This document shows positions 21,815 to 31,639 of a DNA stretch of 64,000 nucleotides, piece after piece. This DNA comes from Scleroderma bovista (Eukaryota; Basidiomycota; Agaricomycetes; Boletales; Sclerodermataceae), in the NCBI GenBank assembly GCA_037178675.1, contig JAYMGJ010000008.1, positions 146,068 through 210,067 of the forward strand, read 5' to 3'. The notes beneath the pieces are model-generated. The model saw nothing but the letters and a program-made list of their open reading frames with translations. It searched no databases and was not told the origin of the DNA. A program made the position numbers and the translations under genes. Position 1 is the first letter of the stretch. The number at the start of each line of letters is the position of its first letter.

Positions 21815-22800
21815 GTATTTTTGGTGTTTCTCCATGTCAATGAGGATAGTGGCGCGTATTTCCGGAGTTAATAGGATGGTTTCCCTGAGGGAGGACGCAA
21901 GTTGTTCTTGGGTGAACATTGGTCGGAGATTGTGCAGATTTACTCGAGAATAGTCCCCATCCCCCTCTTTTGGGTAGACGTCCCAACGGCAAGAGGTTAT
22001 GCTCTCGGAGGCGTTGGAGGACTTCACGGACATGCTTTTGATGGGACTTGAGGTCTCCAGAGTAGATGAGAATGTCGTCCAAGTAGATTATGATGCAGAC
22101 ATTGAGCATGTCAGAGAGGATACTATTAAAAAATATTTGAAAAGCCACAGGAGAATTGGTCAGCCAGAATGGCATGACGTTCCACTCGAAAGACCCATAG
22201 CGCATGCGGAGCGCAGTATTCCACTCATCTCCTTCAGCGATGCAGACCAAATGGTACGCATAGCGGAGATCAATCTTGGAGTAGATTTTAGCCTTGCTAG
22301 GAGATTCAAGTAGATCTGAAATCAAGGGAAATGGGTAGCGGTCTTTTTTCAATATTTTTTTCTGTATTCGGTAATCAACGCAAAGGCGGAGTGATCCATC
22401 GTTTTTATGGACATAAAAGACAGGGGCTCCATGAGCAGAGGTCGACTGTTGGATGAAGCCGTATGAAAGATGCTCATTGAAGAAAGTTCGGAGCGCCTCT
22501 AATTCAGTTTTGGAGAGGGAATACACAGTACCCAGCGGAGGGCTTGCGCCCTCCTCCAAATTGATACGGAGGTCATACTCGAGATGCGGAGCGAGTGTGG
22601 TCGCCTTGGACGTCCTCTGGGCGGATGTACAGGGTAAATTTGGTTGATCCCGGGAGTTTTCAAGCGCACGCGAATGCAACAGTGCCTATCAGCGAAACGT
22701 AGGGAGCGGTACTCCGTGGGTGCACAGTCGGAGTCAATGCAACCCCTAGATCGTGTGGAGTTCTGGGAGCTGCTGACTATTTTTTTGACTTCACAGCAGC
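21815..22800 (-). pseudogene. Ty3/Gypsy reverse transcriptase, internally deleted
   Basis: On the minus strand from about 22800 this carries the N-terminal RT region (HLEYDLRINLEEGASPP), FNEHLSYGFIQQSTSAHGAP, LRLCVDYR, IDLRYAYH and the catalytic YLDDILIYSG (near 22080), then QKHVREVLQRLREHNL. It jumps straight to WDVYPKEGDGDYSRV and NLHNLRPMFTQEQLASSLRE, which normally follow RNase H. After ILLTPEIRATI it then joins the integrase tail. So the RNase H core and the integrase core have both been lost by internal deletion, and a frameshift lies near 21960. It belongs to the same element as 19880-20726. Confidence 0.85.
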
Positions 22801-24130
22801 AGCATATGGAACTGTAACATAAAAAAATCCGCGAAGTAAATATCCTTGAATGCATGGTTATGTAGGTAAGCTCACATGCACGTTTAGGTGTGCATGAATG
22901 TGCAATTTACACTAGGTTACATTTCCAAGTGTATAGCCGTAAATCAATTCAATGATAGTATCTACTACATGCAATTCTACTAATTCTGCTTGGAAATGCT
23001 GCTGTGCAGTGAAGGAGGAGCCTTTGATGCTGGGCGTCACCAAAGGTGGGCAGTAGTTAGTTTTGCTGGGATGGCAGGACCATCATGCTCATTGTTAGTT
23101 GCAAAAAGGTTGCTCCAGCCTCGTCTCTCGCAGGTGTGGGCTGTGTGCGACCTATGTTGGTTGGGCTGAGCTGAGAATTAGCTTGGCGGGGACAAGGAAG
23201 GTGGAGCCGCTGGGTGGGCGGGCCACCTGGTTGTCTATAGGTCTCACTGCAGTTATGGATGGTCTGGATGATAAGGTGACATTATAGGCCAGTGTAAGTA
23301 AACTACTACATGGCTTAAATGGGAGAGGTGGGTGGGTTCAAATGAGTGACGTGCGACTGTGAGGGCGCACGAGATGGTGTAGACTGTTGTCGTTCGGAAG
23401 AAAAGTCCACTAAACTATGCCTGGGCTTCCGCTCGGCTGGATGCTTGCTGCCGGGATGTTCCTGCAGCTTGACGAGCTGGTTCTGGTGGTGGCCATCGAT
23501 GCGCTGGATGGTAGGTCCGTTGTTGTCCCAGTACCGGTAGTGGTGGCTGTTGTTGTCCGTGGTGGTAAATGTGGAAGCAGTGGTGAATGGGATGGGAACG
23601 GGAACGGGAACGGGACTAGACTTGCTGAGGTCACTACGCTATAATAGCTCAGGAACTTGGCGGACATTTTCTGATTAGCATCAGCATATTTGTCAACACT
23701 GGCTGCACTGGCCGTTTTCTGCGGCGACAACAGGTACCACCACCACCACCACCACCACCTGGACAACAGCGGACCCCACCACTCCAGCACGTCTGTGACT
23801 ACGGCCCCATACTACAGCAAGTCGACTGCCACGGCCACGGCCGCCATCAGCACGATGATGGCCCCACGTCCCAACACAGGCTGCCTTAGCGCACGACCAC
23901 GATGGCAGTCCTGTCACCCAAGTGCAACGGTGAGAATTAGTGGAAATGCATGTGCTATGTAGTAGCTACCATTATCGAGTTGATTTACTGCTATACACTC
24001 GGAAAAGTAACCTAAATCGAGCATTCAAGAATATTTACTTCACAGATTTTTTGAAGGGTTACAGTTCCATAGCATCTGCACTGCATATCACACGAAGTAG
24101 TTCCGAATGGCCGCATTACCTGGTGATCCT
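22801..24130. other. No recognisable gene; His-codon run
   Basis: About 1.3 kb. It contains GGGAACGGGAACGGGAACGGGA (22 bp, a 6-bp microsatellite) near 23594 and a CACCACCAC run at 23731-23760 with a matching GTGGTGG-rich side. Open stretches are short and biased. There are small CAG/CTG-rich patches but no domain. Confidence 0.4.
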
Positions 24131-25400
24131 CATGTCCTGACCCGTGAGTCTCCACTCCCTCAAATTTGTCTCATTCATTGTTTTTAGCCGGTTTTTCTCT
24201 GCCAGCAATTCCAGACAGCGTGCCACACACCGATAGATGGTAACGTCACCCTTAAGCGAGGGCAGGTAAAGCGCCACCAATCGGCCCTCCATATCATGAT
24301 GTGGAGTCTCACAGTGAATTCAAGGACAATAAAAACCATACACCAATGCCCCACCCACCCAGACTCACGCACTCCATTCACCACCTCTATAGCCAGCTCC
24401 ATCACAGAGTTCCAGATAACACCCGAACCATGGTGTTCACTGATGGATCCAGCACCATCCCTCTAAGTAGACTTCAAACACGTAGCAACACTGCAATGGA
24501 TGCAATCTAGGAGACGACACTGAACACACAGTGATCGAAGCTGAGGCGGTCGGATTAACCCTCGCAGCCCAACTTCTGTCGACAAGAAATGAGACAACTT
24601 TCCCAGAAACGATATTTGCCGACAATCAGGCAGTAATCAGATCAGGTGCGCGACCCACAGGCAAACCGGGACATTCTGGGGGATCTATAATCCTGCCGGC
24701 AGGGCATTTGTGCACCGGGGGTAAGTTGGGCCACAGGGGCCCCTGCTAGCTAGGAATACAGTAGCTTAGTGCAACATAGGGACTAGCTCCCTGAATGCAC
24801 TGAAATTGACTTTAAAAAGAAAAAAAAAAAAAAAAAAACCGGGACATTATCTACTGTTCCATTTCAGAAAACTGGTCCGACACCTCCAAGAGAAGAAGGA
24901 CCTCGACGACAAGGAAACCAGAAATTCCCACTGAGCACCTCTGCAAACAGACCCACGAAAACCAACTCCAGAGAAGGTGGTGCGAAAACTGGAAGGACCA
25001 CCCACATTGAAGTGCTAGATTTCTCGCACACGCCAAAATTGTTCCTACGACTCGCAGGTCACCTGAAGAAGAAACACACAGCAATCTATGTTCAACTCTG
25101 TACAGGCAACATCCCGCTAAACAAGCATATCAAGAAGAGCACCACTCCTATGTGCCTTTAGTGCGGTGACAACCAAATAGAATAAGTTCATCATTTCTTA
25201 TTTGATTGCCCTAGGTATGACAGAAATGACACATACTTCAACAGAAGCTGGGTCAAAACATGACATCAACTTCTCACCTCCTATCTGGGAAGACTGCACA
25301 ACACAACAAGCGTTGTTCGGATATATAGACAGTACAAAACACTTACACTTGGTATTCGACAACATACCCACTCCCCCCAAAAGCAACAACCCTAGATGAC
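24131..25400 (+). pseudogene. LINE 3' end: RNase H and C-terminal zinc region
   Basis: A non-LTR retrotransposon remnant. MVFTDGSST near 24430 is the start of an RNase H domain; VIEAEAVGLTLAAQLLSTR (24533) and TIFADNQAVIRSG (24610) follow. After the SINE insert come HFRKLVRHLQEKKDL (24865), a HLKKKHTAIYVQLCTGNIPL-like block (25060) and a zinc-type C-terminal segment ending near 25400. Stops and frameshifts are frequent. The endonuclease and RT are not in the window, as expected for a 5'-truncated LINE. Confidence 0.75.
24663..24848 (+). mobile_element. SINE-like insertion with poly(A) and 13-bp TSD
   Basis: AAACCGGGACATT occurs at 24663-24675 and 24836-24848 on either side of a 160-bp insert that ends in a poly(A) run. 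The insert splits the LINE RNase H between KPGH and the following sequence. Target duplication plus poly(A) is the signature of LINE-mediated retroposition. The last about 60 bp before the A run contain a hairpin (AGTGCA 24768-24773 with TGCACT 24796-24801, AGGGA 24778-24782 with TCCCT 24788-24792). This hairpin is shared with a second copy at 37212-37246. Confidence 0.85.
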
Positions 25401-26990
25401 CCAACCCCACACAGGGCAGCGCCAAACGTAACAAAGATCTCAACATGCCCTATGCAACATGCAGCATGCCGTCAACTCAGCCCATGCTCAACTCCTTTCT
25501 CCACTCGGTGATGCCTGCCTTTAGTATAACACAACCCTGACACAGATCCCCACAGGAGCAAAAGCCAAACAGCAAGGACAGGTGTCCTCACCACAAGTGC
25601 CGTCACATAGGAGAAAGATACTACTACCAAATGGAACATGACGAAGAACACCGGGACTTGAATGTCCCTGTCCGACGATGCAAACGTTGCAGATCCCCGC
25701 TCAACCCGACCCACTCAAGAGGGACGCAACACCCTGGATCAAGACCGGCATACCACCACACTTCCACCCACCCGCAAACTGACATGTCATACCATGCCGC
25801 CAACACCAAGTCCATACCTGTTGGACACACGCGGAAACGGCCCTAATTTGCCACAGGAAGTACGGAGTAGTACACTTGATCCCCTCTTGGTTCCACAGAC
25901 TCATTACTAAGCAGCCGGGACCGTGTCTGAACAGAACCCCAGACAGACAGACCACGAACTCTTCTCCAATTCGCCAGACGGCACGACTAAAATGTGCGGC
26001 GGAACGCGGCGGACCCCTGGGGGACCTTACAGTCCGGGCATTCGTGCGTCAGGAGAAGTGTCAGGCCACAGAGGCCTTAGTTACACACCTTACTGTTAGC
26101 AGAGTGCAATATGGGGTGTCACATGTCACACCTCGTAGCACTATAATTCAACTTAAAAGAAAAAAATGTCACCCTTTCGGACTGGATGCAAATCTATGCA
26201 AATCTGGATCGCATGGAAACAAACGGATTGGACAATTGCGTCATCTCGAAGAACGTTGACTGTGACACCGTGTAACTGATTGGTTCCTACTATGCAAAGG
26301 GTCTTGACTGTCACCTTGTCTAACAAGGTCACTCCCACCCGAAATGTGTCAACATTTTTTGAACGTCCGCGATCTTGTGTATTTCAGTGTCTGTTATAGT
26401 GTCGAGTACGCTGCATTTGTTGTCAAATACTAACCTTTCGTATTCATTCTATCTCCGGTTCAATCAGGATTGGTGAGCTAACAGAGATGCATCGATCCTT
26501 GCTATGACTACTATATCATGCTCGTGCGTAATGGCTAATCGGTAGATACGGTAGAATGACAATGTGACTGTGGTGTGGGTCATATGTGTTAGACAAGGTG
26601 TTTGCCGTCTGCGACGGCGCTATTCTAGTGTACAGGTTTGGGTCGTCCATGTAAACCTGGTGAATGGTTTCGAGCCGCTGCCTCCCCTATTTTCGACTGC
26701 GGTATATTTGAGCCCTATAGCAGGCAGGCTTATCCAGCACTTCCCTGAGTATCACTTGTCCAAAAAAATAAGTCAGGAAATAAAATACCGCCAACTACCG
26801 CTAATACCTGACAAAGCTCGGAATGCGTATGGGCACGCGTCGATCACTATGTATCTGTTCGCAATGTTCTTTAGGTCTCATAAACTTACATCGATGTGAA
26901 CCGTGGTGATTCGATGCCATCGTACGACCTAGTGATGACTAAGCTCCCCGTGTCCTGGTGGCTTTTACGTCGACTCCAACCCCCTGCAAG
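25401..26990. other. No recognisable gene
   Basis: About 1.6 kb without a convincing gene. 25440-26030 is C-rich with short Pro/Thr/His-coding frames on both strands. 26560-26880 has a 111-codon open stretch on the plus strand with no recognised domain. The last 100-200 bp may be the promoter of the spliced gene fragment that starts at 26991. Confidence 0.35.
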
Positions 26991-27310
26991 ATGAATCCGC
27001 ATGGAACCATTCACCCTGAAGTTCTTTCTGCCACTTCCCGCATTTGGGCAGCTCTCAACGTAATTCCTCGCATCGTTGGAGACAAGGAAGTCTGGGCCGC
27101 ATGGATGCGAGATCAACTCAATGATGAGCTTGTAGGTCCATCGCCCTCTAAGTTCTAAAACCCTTTCTAACTCTCTTTTAGACAAATATCCCAGAACCCA
27201 CCATCAATTCTCCTCATCCGAAGCTGCTAGGCAGCCTGGGACGCATGCTCTTCCACCACTATAGTAGTCCCAACATGCCCAGAAAATACGGACTCCATAG
27301 TGAGCGATGA
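26991..27310 (+). pseudogene. 5' end of a spliced gene truncated by a repeat
   Basis: An ATG at 26991 opens MNPHGTIHPEVLSATSRIW, continuing to DQLNDEL. A 50-nt intron follows at 27132-27181 (GTAGGT donor, CTCTTTTAG acceptor, CTAAC branch-like site), then TNIPEPTINSPHPKLLG. At about 27281 the sequence switches to family E repeat DNA (AGAAAATACGGACTCC) and the frame ends at about 27310. I do not recognise the protein. It could be a host gene cut by a rearrangement or a gene piece captured with the repeat. Confidence 0.5.
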
Positions 27311-27830
27311 AGCGAACGTCTGGATTGCAGGGGGAATATCTCCGTGGGAAATGAACGGATTTGCGTCGGAACTTGACAGGCAGATAGACCACGCTCTAGG
27401 CTTTCTGACGGTATAGTCACGTGCCTGATAGCTTCAGAAACGACGGAGCTATTCAAAATATCGGAATGCCGGCACTGGGCACCTAAAAATGACATTTGGG
27501 CGCTAAAAATCATTTCTTCTCTTTCTCCTTCGTTTCTCCATCAATTCTTCGGCTTCTTTGATCGTTCTGGTATGGGAGTTGGACTGCAGACATGTGCATT
27601 CCTTTCTCATACCACAATTGACGTTATTCCTTCAGTTTCTTCTGCTTCTTGGCAGTTCCCGTGCGATAGATGACTGTCTGCATTGGCATTCATCTCTCGC
27701 ATCAGGATAGTCGTCTTGTGCGATAGATGGCTACGATGAGGGTCCGTCGTGCTCATCCTTCGCATAAGGATCATTCGATATAGGCATTATCTTCCATGTT
27801 CACTGTACCAAACCTGTTTGGTGCGTGACA
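27281..27830 (-). repeat. Family E fragment, terminal 550 bp
   Basis: Terminal part of the repeat family described at 40456-42309. It runs from GAAAATACGGACTCC to GGTGCGTGACA and lacks the protein-coding part. The outer end has the hairpin ACCAAAC/GTTTGGT. The break at 27281 lies close to where the family protein would start. Confidence 0.75.
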
Positions 27831-28229
27831 CCGCGCGTGAGAGTCGTAGACCACCACAAGGCACCACCCGCCGCCGATGATCCATCTAGTGTCTCCACTG
27901 ACACCAATGCGTGACCCAGTGCCAGTGGTTGATATGAAGTTTGAAAGGTGGACAGGTGATGAGTCCGAGCGCGTTCTAGGACAAAATGATGTTGCTATTG
28001 ACACGAATATGATTCTTGTGTTACCATAGCTAATAGTACAAATGAGTTAACACCCCAACATTTCGACTGCGGTCAGAACACCCCAAGTATATTTGTCTGG
28101 TACTTGACCATTGTGTAAGACTGCACGTATGAAAGCCTTCCTGTCATCAGGAGGCAATGCAATGAAATCTGCGAACCTGCCATTGGAGATCCCTAATATT
28201 CTTACCCGAGCAATCGGCTTTCCGGTCCG
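27831..28229. other. No recognisable gene
   Basis: About 400 bp between the family E fragment and the minisatellite. I see no domain or RNA. Confidence 0.4.
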
Positions 28230-29559
28230 CTACAACCTCGCTACAACCTCGCTACAACCTACCGAAAACTCGCTACAACCTACCATAGACTCGCTACAAC
28301 CTTGCTACAACCTGCTACAACCTGCTACAACCTTGCTACAACCTTGCTACAACCTGCTACAACCTACTGTAAACTTGCTACAACCTTGCTACAACCAAGG
28401 TGGCGCAATCCGTCGACTGGTTGCGCTGTCAGCACCCTACTGTAAACTTGCTACAACCTGCTACAACCTACCATAGACTTGCTACAACCTTGCTACAACC
28501 AAGGTGGCGCAATCCATCGACTGGTTGCGCTGTTGGCGCCCTACTGAAAACTTGCTACAACCTTGCTACAACCTACTATGGACTTGCTACAACCTACTGT
28601 AAACTTGCTACAACCTCACTACAACCAAGGTGGCGCAATCCGTCGACTGGTTGTGCTGTTGGCGCCCTACTGAAAACTTGCTACAACCTTGCTACAACCT
28701 GCTACAACCTACCATAGACTTGCTACAACCTCACTACAACCTGCTACAACCTGCTACAACCTTGCTACAACCTTGCTACAACCTGCTACAACCTACTGTA
28801 AACTTGCTACAACCTTGCTACAACCAAGGTGGCACAATCCGTCGACTGGTTGCGCTGTCAGCACCCTACTGTAAACTTGCTACAACCTGCTACAACCTAC
28901 CATAGACTTGCTACAACCTTGCTACAACCAAGGTGGCACAATCCGTCGACTGGTTGCACTGTCAGCACCCTACTATAAACTTGCTACAACCTGCTACAAC
29001 CTACCATAGACTTGCTACAACCTCATTACAACCAAGGTGGCACAATCCGTTGACCGGTTGCGCTGTCAGCGCTTTACTGAAAACTTGCTACAACCTTGCT
29101 ACAACCTGCTACAACCTTGCTACAACCTACCATAGACTTGCTACAACCTGCTACAACCTACCATAGACTTGCTACAACCTCATTACAACCAAGGTGGCAC
29201 AATCCGTTGACCGGTTGCGCTGTCAGCGCTTTACTGAAAACTTGCTACAACCTTGCTACAACCTGCTACAACCTTGCTACAACCTACCATAGACTTGCTA
29301 CAACCTGCTACAACCTACTGTAAACTTGCTACAATCTTGCTACAACCTGCTACAACCTACTATAGACTTGCTACAACCTCACTACAACCCGCTACAACCT
29401 TGCTACAACCCGCTACAACCTACTGTAAACTTGCTACAACCTACTGGAAACTTGCTACAACCTTGCTACAACCAAGGTGGCGCAATCCGTCGACTGGTTG
29501 TGCTGTCAGCGCCCTACTGAAAACTTGCTACAACCTTGCTACAACCTGCTACAACCTAC
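28230..29559 (+). repeat. TACAACC minisatellite with higher-order units
   Basis: About 1.3 kb made of GCTACAACCT/TTGCTACAACC units (10-11 bp) spaced by TACTGTAAAC or TACCATAGAC variants. A spacer of about 50 bp (AAGGTGGCGCAATCCGTCGA and following sequence) recurs eight times, near 28397, 28500, 28626, 28825, 28927, 29034, 29192 and 29474, giving a higher-order structure. All frames can be open (LATTCYNLLQP-type peptides), but this reflects repetition rather than a gene. The array ends exactly where an R1 copy begins. Confidence 0.9.
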
Positions 29560-29813
29560 TATACAGCCTGTGGTGGAATTATAATTATACAGCCTGTGGT
29601 GGAATTATAATTACAAACTGTAAACAATCTTTTGGGAAATGTAATGATGGGAGGAGGTAGATAGACCAATTGGGAGGTCCCAGTCCAAGTTTCAGACAAA
29701 ACGGCGGTCGGAATAATATTCTACAGGTGATGCAAGCATGCTTGGGTACCGGAAACACATCTTATTAGGAAATATTCTGCAAGGATCAGGACCATTCCCA
29801 TCATCTTCAGAGA
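29560..29813 (+). repeat. R1 copy 3, left 250 bp only
   Basis: The left end of the R1 repeat. TATACAGCCTGTGGTGGAAT is duplicated in tandem (26 bp, 29560 and 29586), followed by sequence matching 42310-42530 with a few differences. It stops at CTTCAGAGA and passes straight into TTAGGTTAGGTTA. Its left boundary is the same base as in the other two copies, which shows R1 has a defined end. Confidence 0.85.
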
Positions 29814-29852
29814 TTAGGTTAGGTTACTTAGGGTGGAGCAAAAATCGCGAAG
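29814..29852 (-). other. Telomere-like seed plus PLE 3' tip
   Basis: TTAGGTTAGGTTACTTAGGG is followed by GGAGCAAAAATCGCGAAG, the first bases of the 3' hairpin found in the PLE units at 45262 and 46239. The hairpin is cut in half and unrelated sequence follows. It looks like a minimal PLE insertion on a telomere-capped R1 end. Confidence 0.6.
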
Positions 29853-31639
29853 TGTCATATCCATACTTTTCCAGTCGCAACTCTGGTCTAACCATGGCCC
29901 GCCTGACCTCTCCTTAGGCATAGATGCAACTCCGGATCTAGTCCGGCCATCTCCAGCCCTATAGCTGCACTCCAGCTCAACTCCAGTCACTATGTCCATC
30001 TCCACCTCAGGACTAACCCCTGTCTTCCTACAGACAGATCCGCAGTCTAACTCCTCCATGTCCGACCTGTACCTACCACTAGTCGCTACTCCGGTTTCAG
30101 TCCAGCCACTCCCTTAGCCTTGTCTGCGACATAGCCCAACTCTGGCTGGTACATCCAACTCTGGCTCAGTTCTGCTCCTGCTCCTGCTCCACTTCCTCTG
30201 TCAGGTCCACCAAAGGCTTAGGACATTTCCATGTCCAACTCCGGACCTTCCTCCGGCTACTCCGCCCTTCCTCCACCTGTGCACTCCCTCCGCTCTTGCA
30301 CTTCCTCCGGTCCCACTTCCTCTGGTCCCACTTCCTCTGGTCCCACTTCCCCTGGTCCTGGACATCGCTCCGGACTTAACATTAGTTAAGTCCACCTCTG
30401 ACCCTTACCTGTCCTCTTCCGACCTAGTTCCCTTGTCCCTGCTTTTCCTCTGTCGTCCCTGTAACTCTAGTTCCCCATGTCTGCTTCCGCTCTGGTTTAT
30501 TTTCCTGTCCCTGCTTTATTTTCTTGTACCTGGTTTATTTTCCTGTCTGCTTCTGCTCCATCCCTTGTCTCGACATTAAGGTGTTTACTTGTCACCGTAT
30601 ATACTCACCTTAGTTTCATTACTATATAAACTACCGTACTCCGGCCTAGTAGTCCTTAGATCAAATCTCGACTAAGATACTCCCCACTCTGTACTACCCA
30701 CCATGCTCTCCTAAATCCATCTGTTCATCTGAACTCCTGAACTTCGGCCAACTCCGGCCTCCGTCCTATCTCGTCCCCTTGGTCCTATGTCTGATCCTAG
30801 CAAGTCTCCTACTTGCACAAGGGCAATAGCCACTTCTGTCCCAGACTTGACGCTAGACCTCTCAGGACTATCCCACCTCTGGGATGTCCTTCACTCCGGA
30901 CAAGCTGCGCTCAACTCCGGACCACTTTCCCGCAGTCCGGACTTACTCCGCAAAAACCTGGACTTACTCCCTGTGCTCCTCTAGTGCCCGGACTTCGTTC
31001 ATTTGACCCGGACTTGACTCTCCGCACTAACTAGCACCTACTAGTGTCTGGACTTACCTCCTCATTAGTTCCCTGCACCTCTGGACCTCCTAGTAAGATC
31101 GTTGAGGAGAACCGGTTTTGACAATAGGTTGCCATACTGACTCACAATAGCACTGAAGCACCAATAACACAAAAGTATGGTGATGACATTAAAAACATTA
31201 AATAGTACTTCTCGGGATCATGGTATGTTCATTCACCATGCCTTCCTGCAAGTCTCATCCAGTCCCCACATTCTACAATATGCCTGAGCCACCACAACCA
31301 TTGCCCATGTTATTTTTGCAAATGGAGATGTGTTGCCAACCTAAAAATCCTGTAGCTGTATCTGCCAAGGAAGAGATGGCTATGTCACACCTTCTGATTG
31401 CTGCACCTGCTGTCTCAGGGGCAATAGTCAAAATGCAGCACATGACCACAACTAGAACCACTAACTCAAGAGCAACAACCCCCAGAGCTGCATCCCCTAT
31501 CACAAAGCCCTCGGGAAGAGAATGCCTCTTGTACCCGAACCACCACCTTCCCCTTTGGGACAAGTTGTCCCCCCCACCAAGCATCAGTGTTCACCCACCT
31601 CACCATGCGCTGTGAGTCAAAGTGTGGATTTGGGTTGGA
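29853..31639. other. No confident gene; CTCCGGACT-rich repeats
   Basis: A pyrimidine-rich stretch with many CTCCGGNCT words (29860-31080), including four copies of a 15-bp unit at about 30296-30355. The sequence TATATAAA near 30623 could be a promoter remnant. A plus-strand open stretch at 31220-31615 (start MVCSFTMPSCKSHP, Pro/Thr-rich end) ends just before the left end of the family E copy at 31640. Its function is unknown. Confidence 0.4.

Noticed and set aside
23690..23962. Poly-histidine protein
   Set aside because: Only a CAC/CCA microsatellite inside a short frame; no conserved flanking sequence.
28230..29559. Repeat-spacer pattern resembling a CRISPR array
   Set aside because: Units are 10-11 bp, spacers are copies of each other, and the genome is eukaryotic. 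It is a minisatellite.
30201..30395. Gly-Thr-Arg-Gly-Ser repeat protein on the minus strand
   Set aside because: Four copies of a 15-bp DNA repeat; short and isolated.
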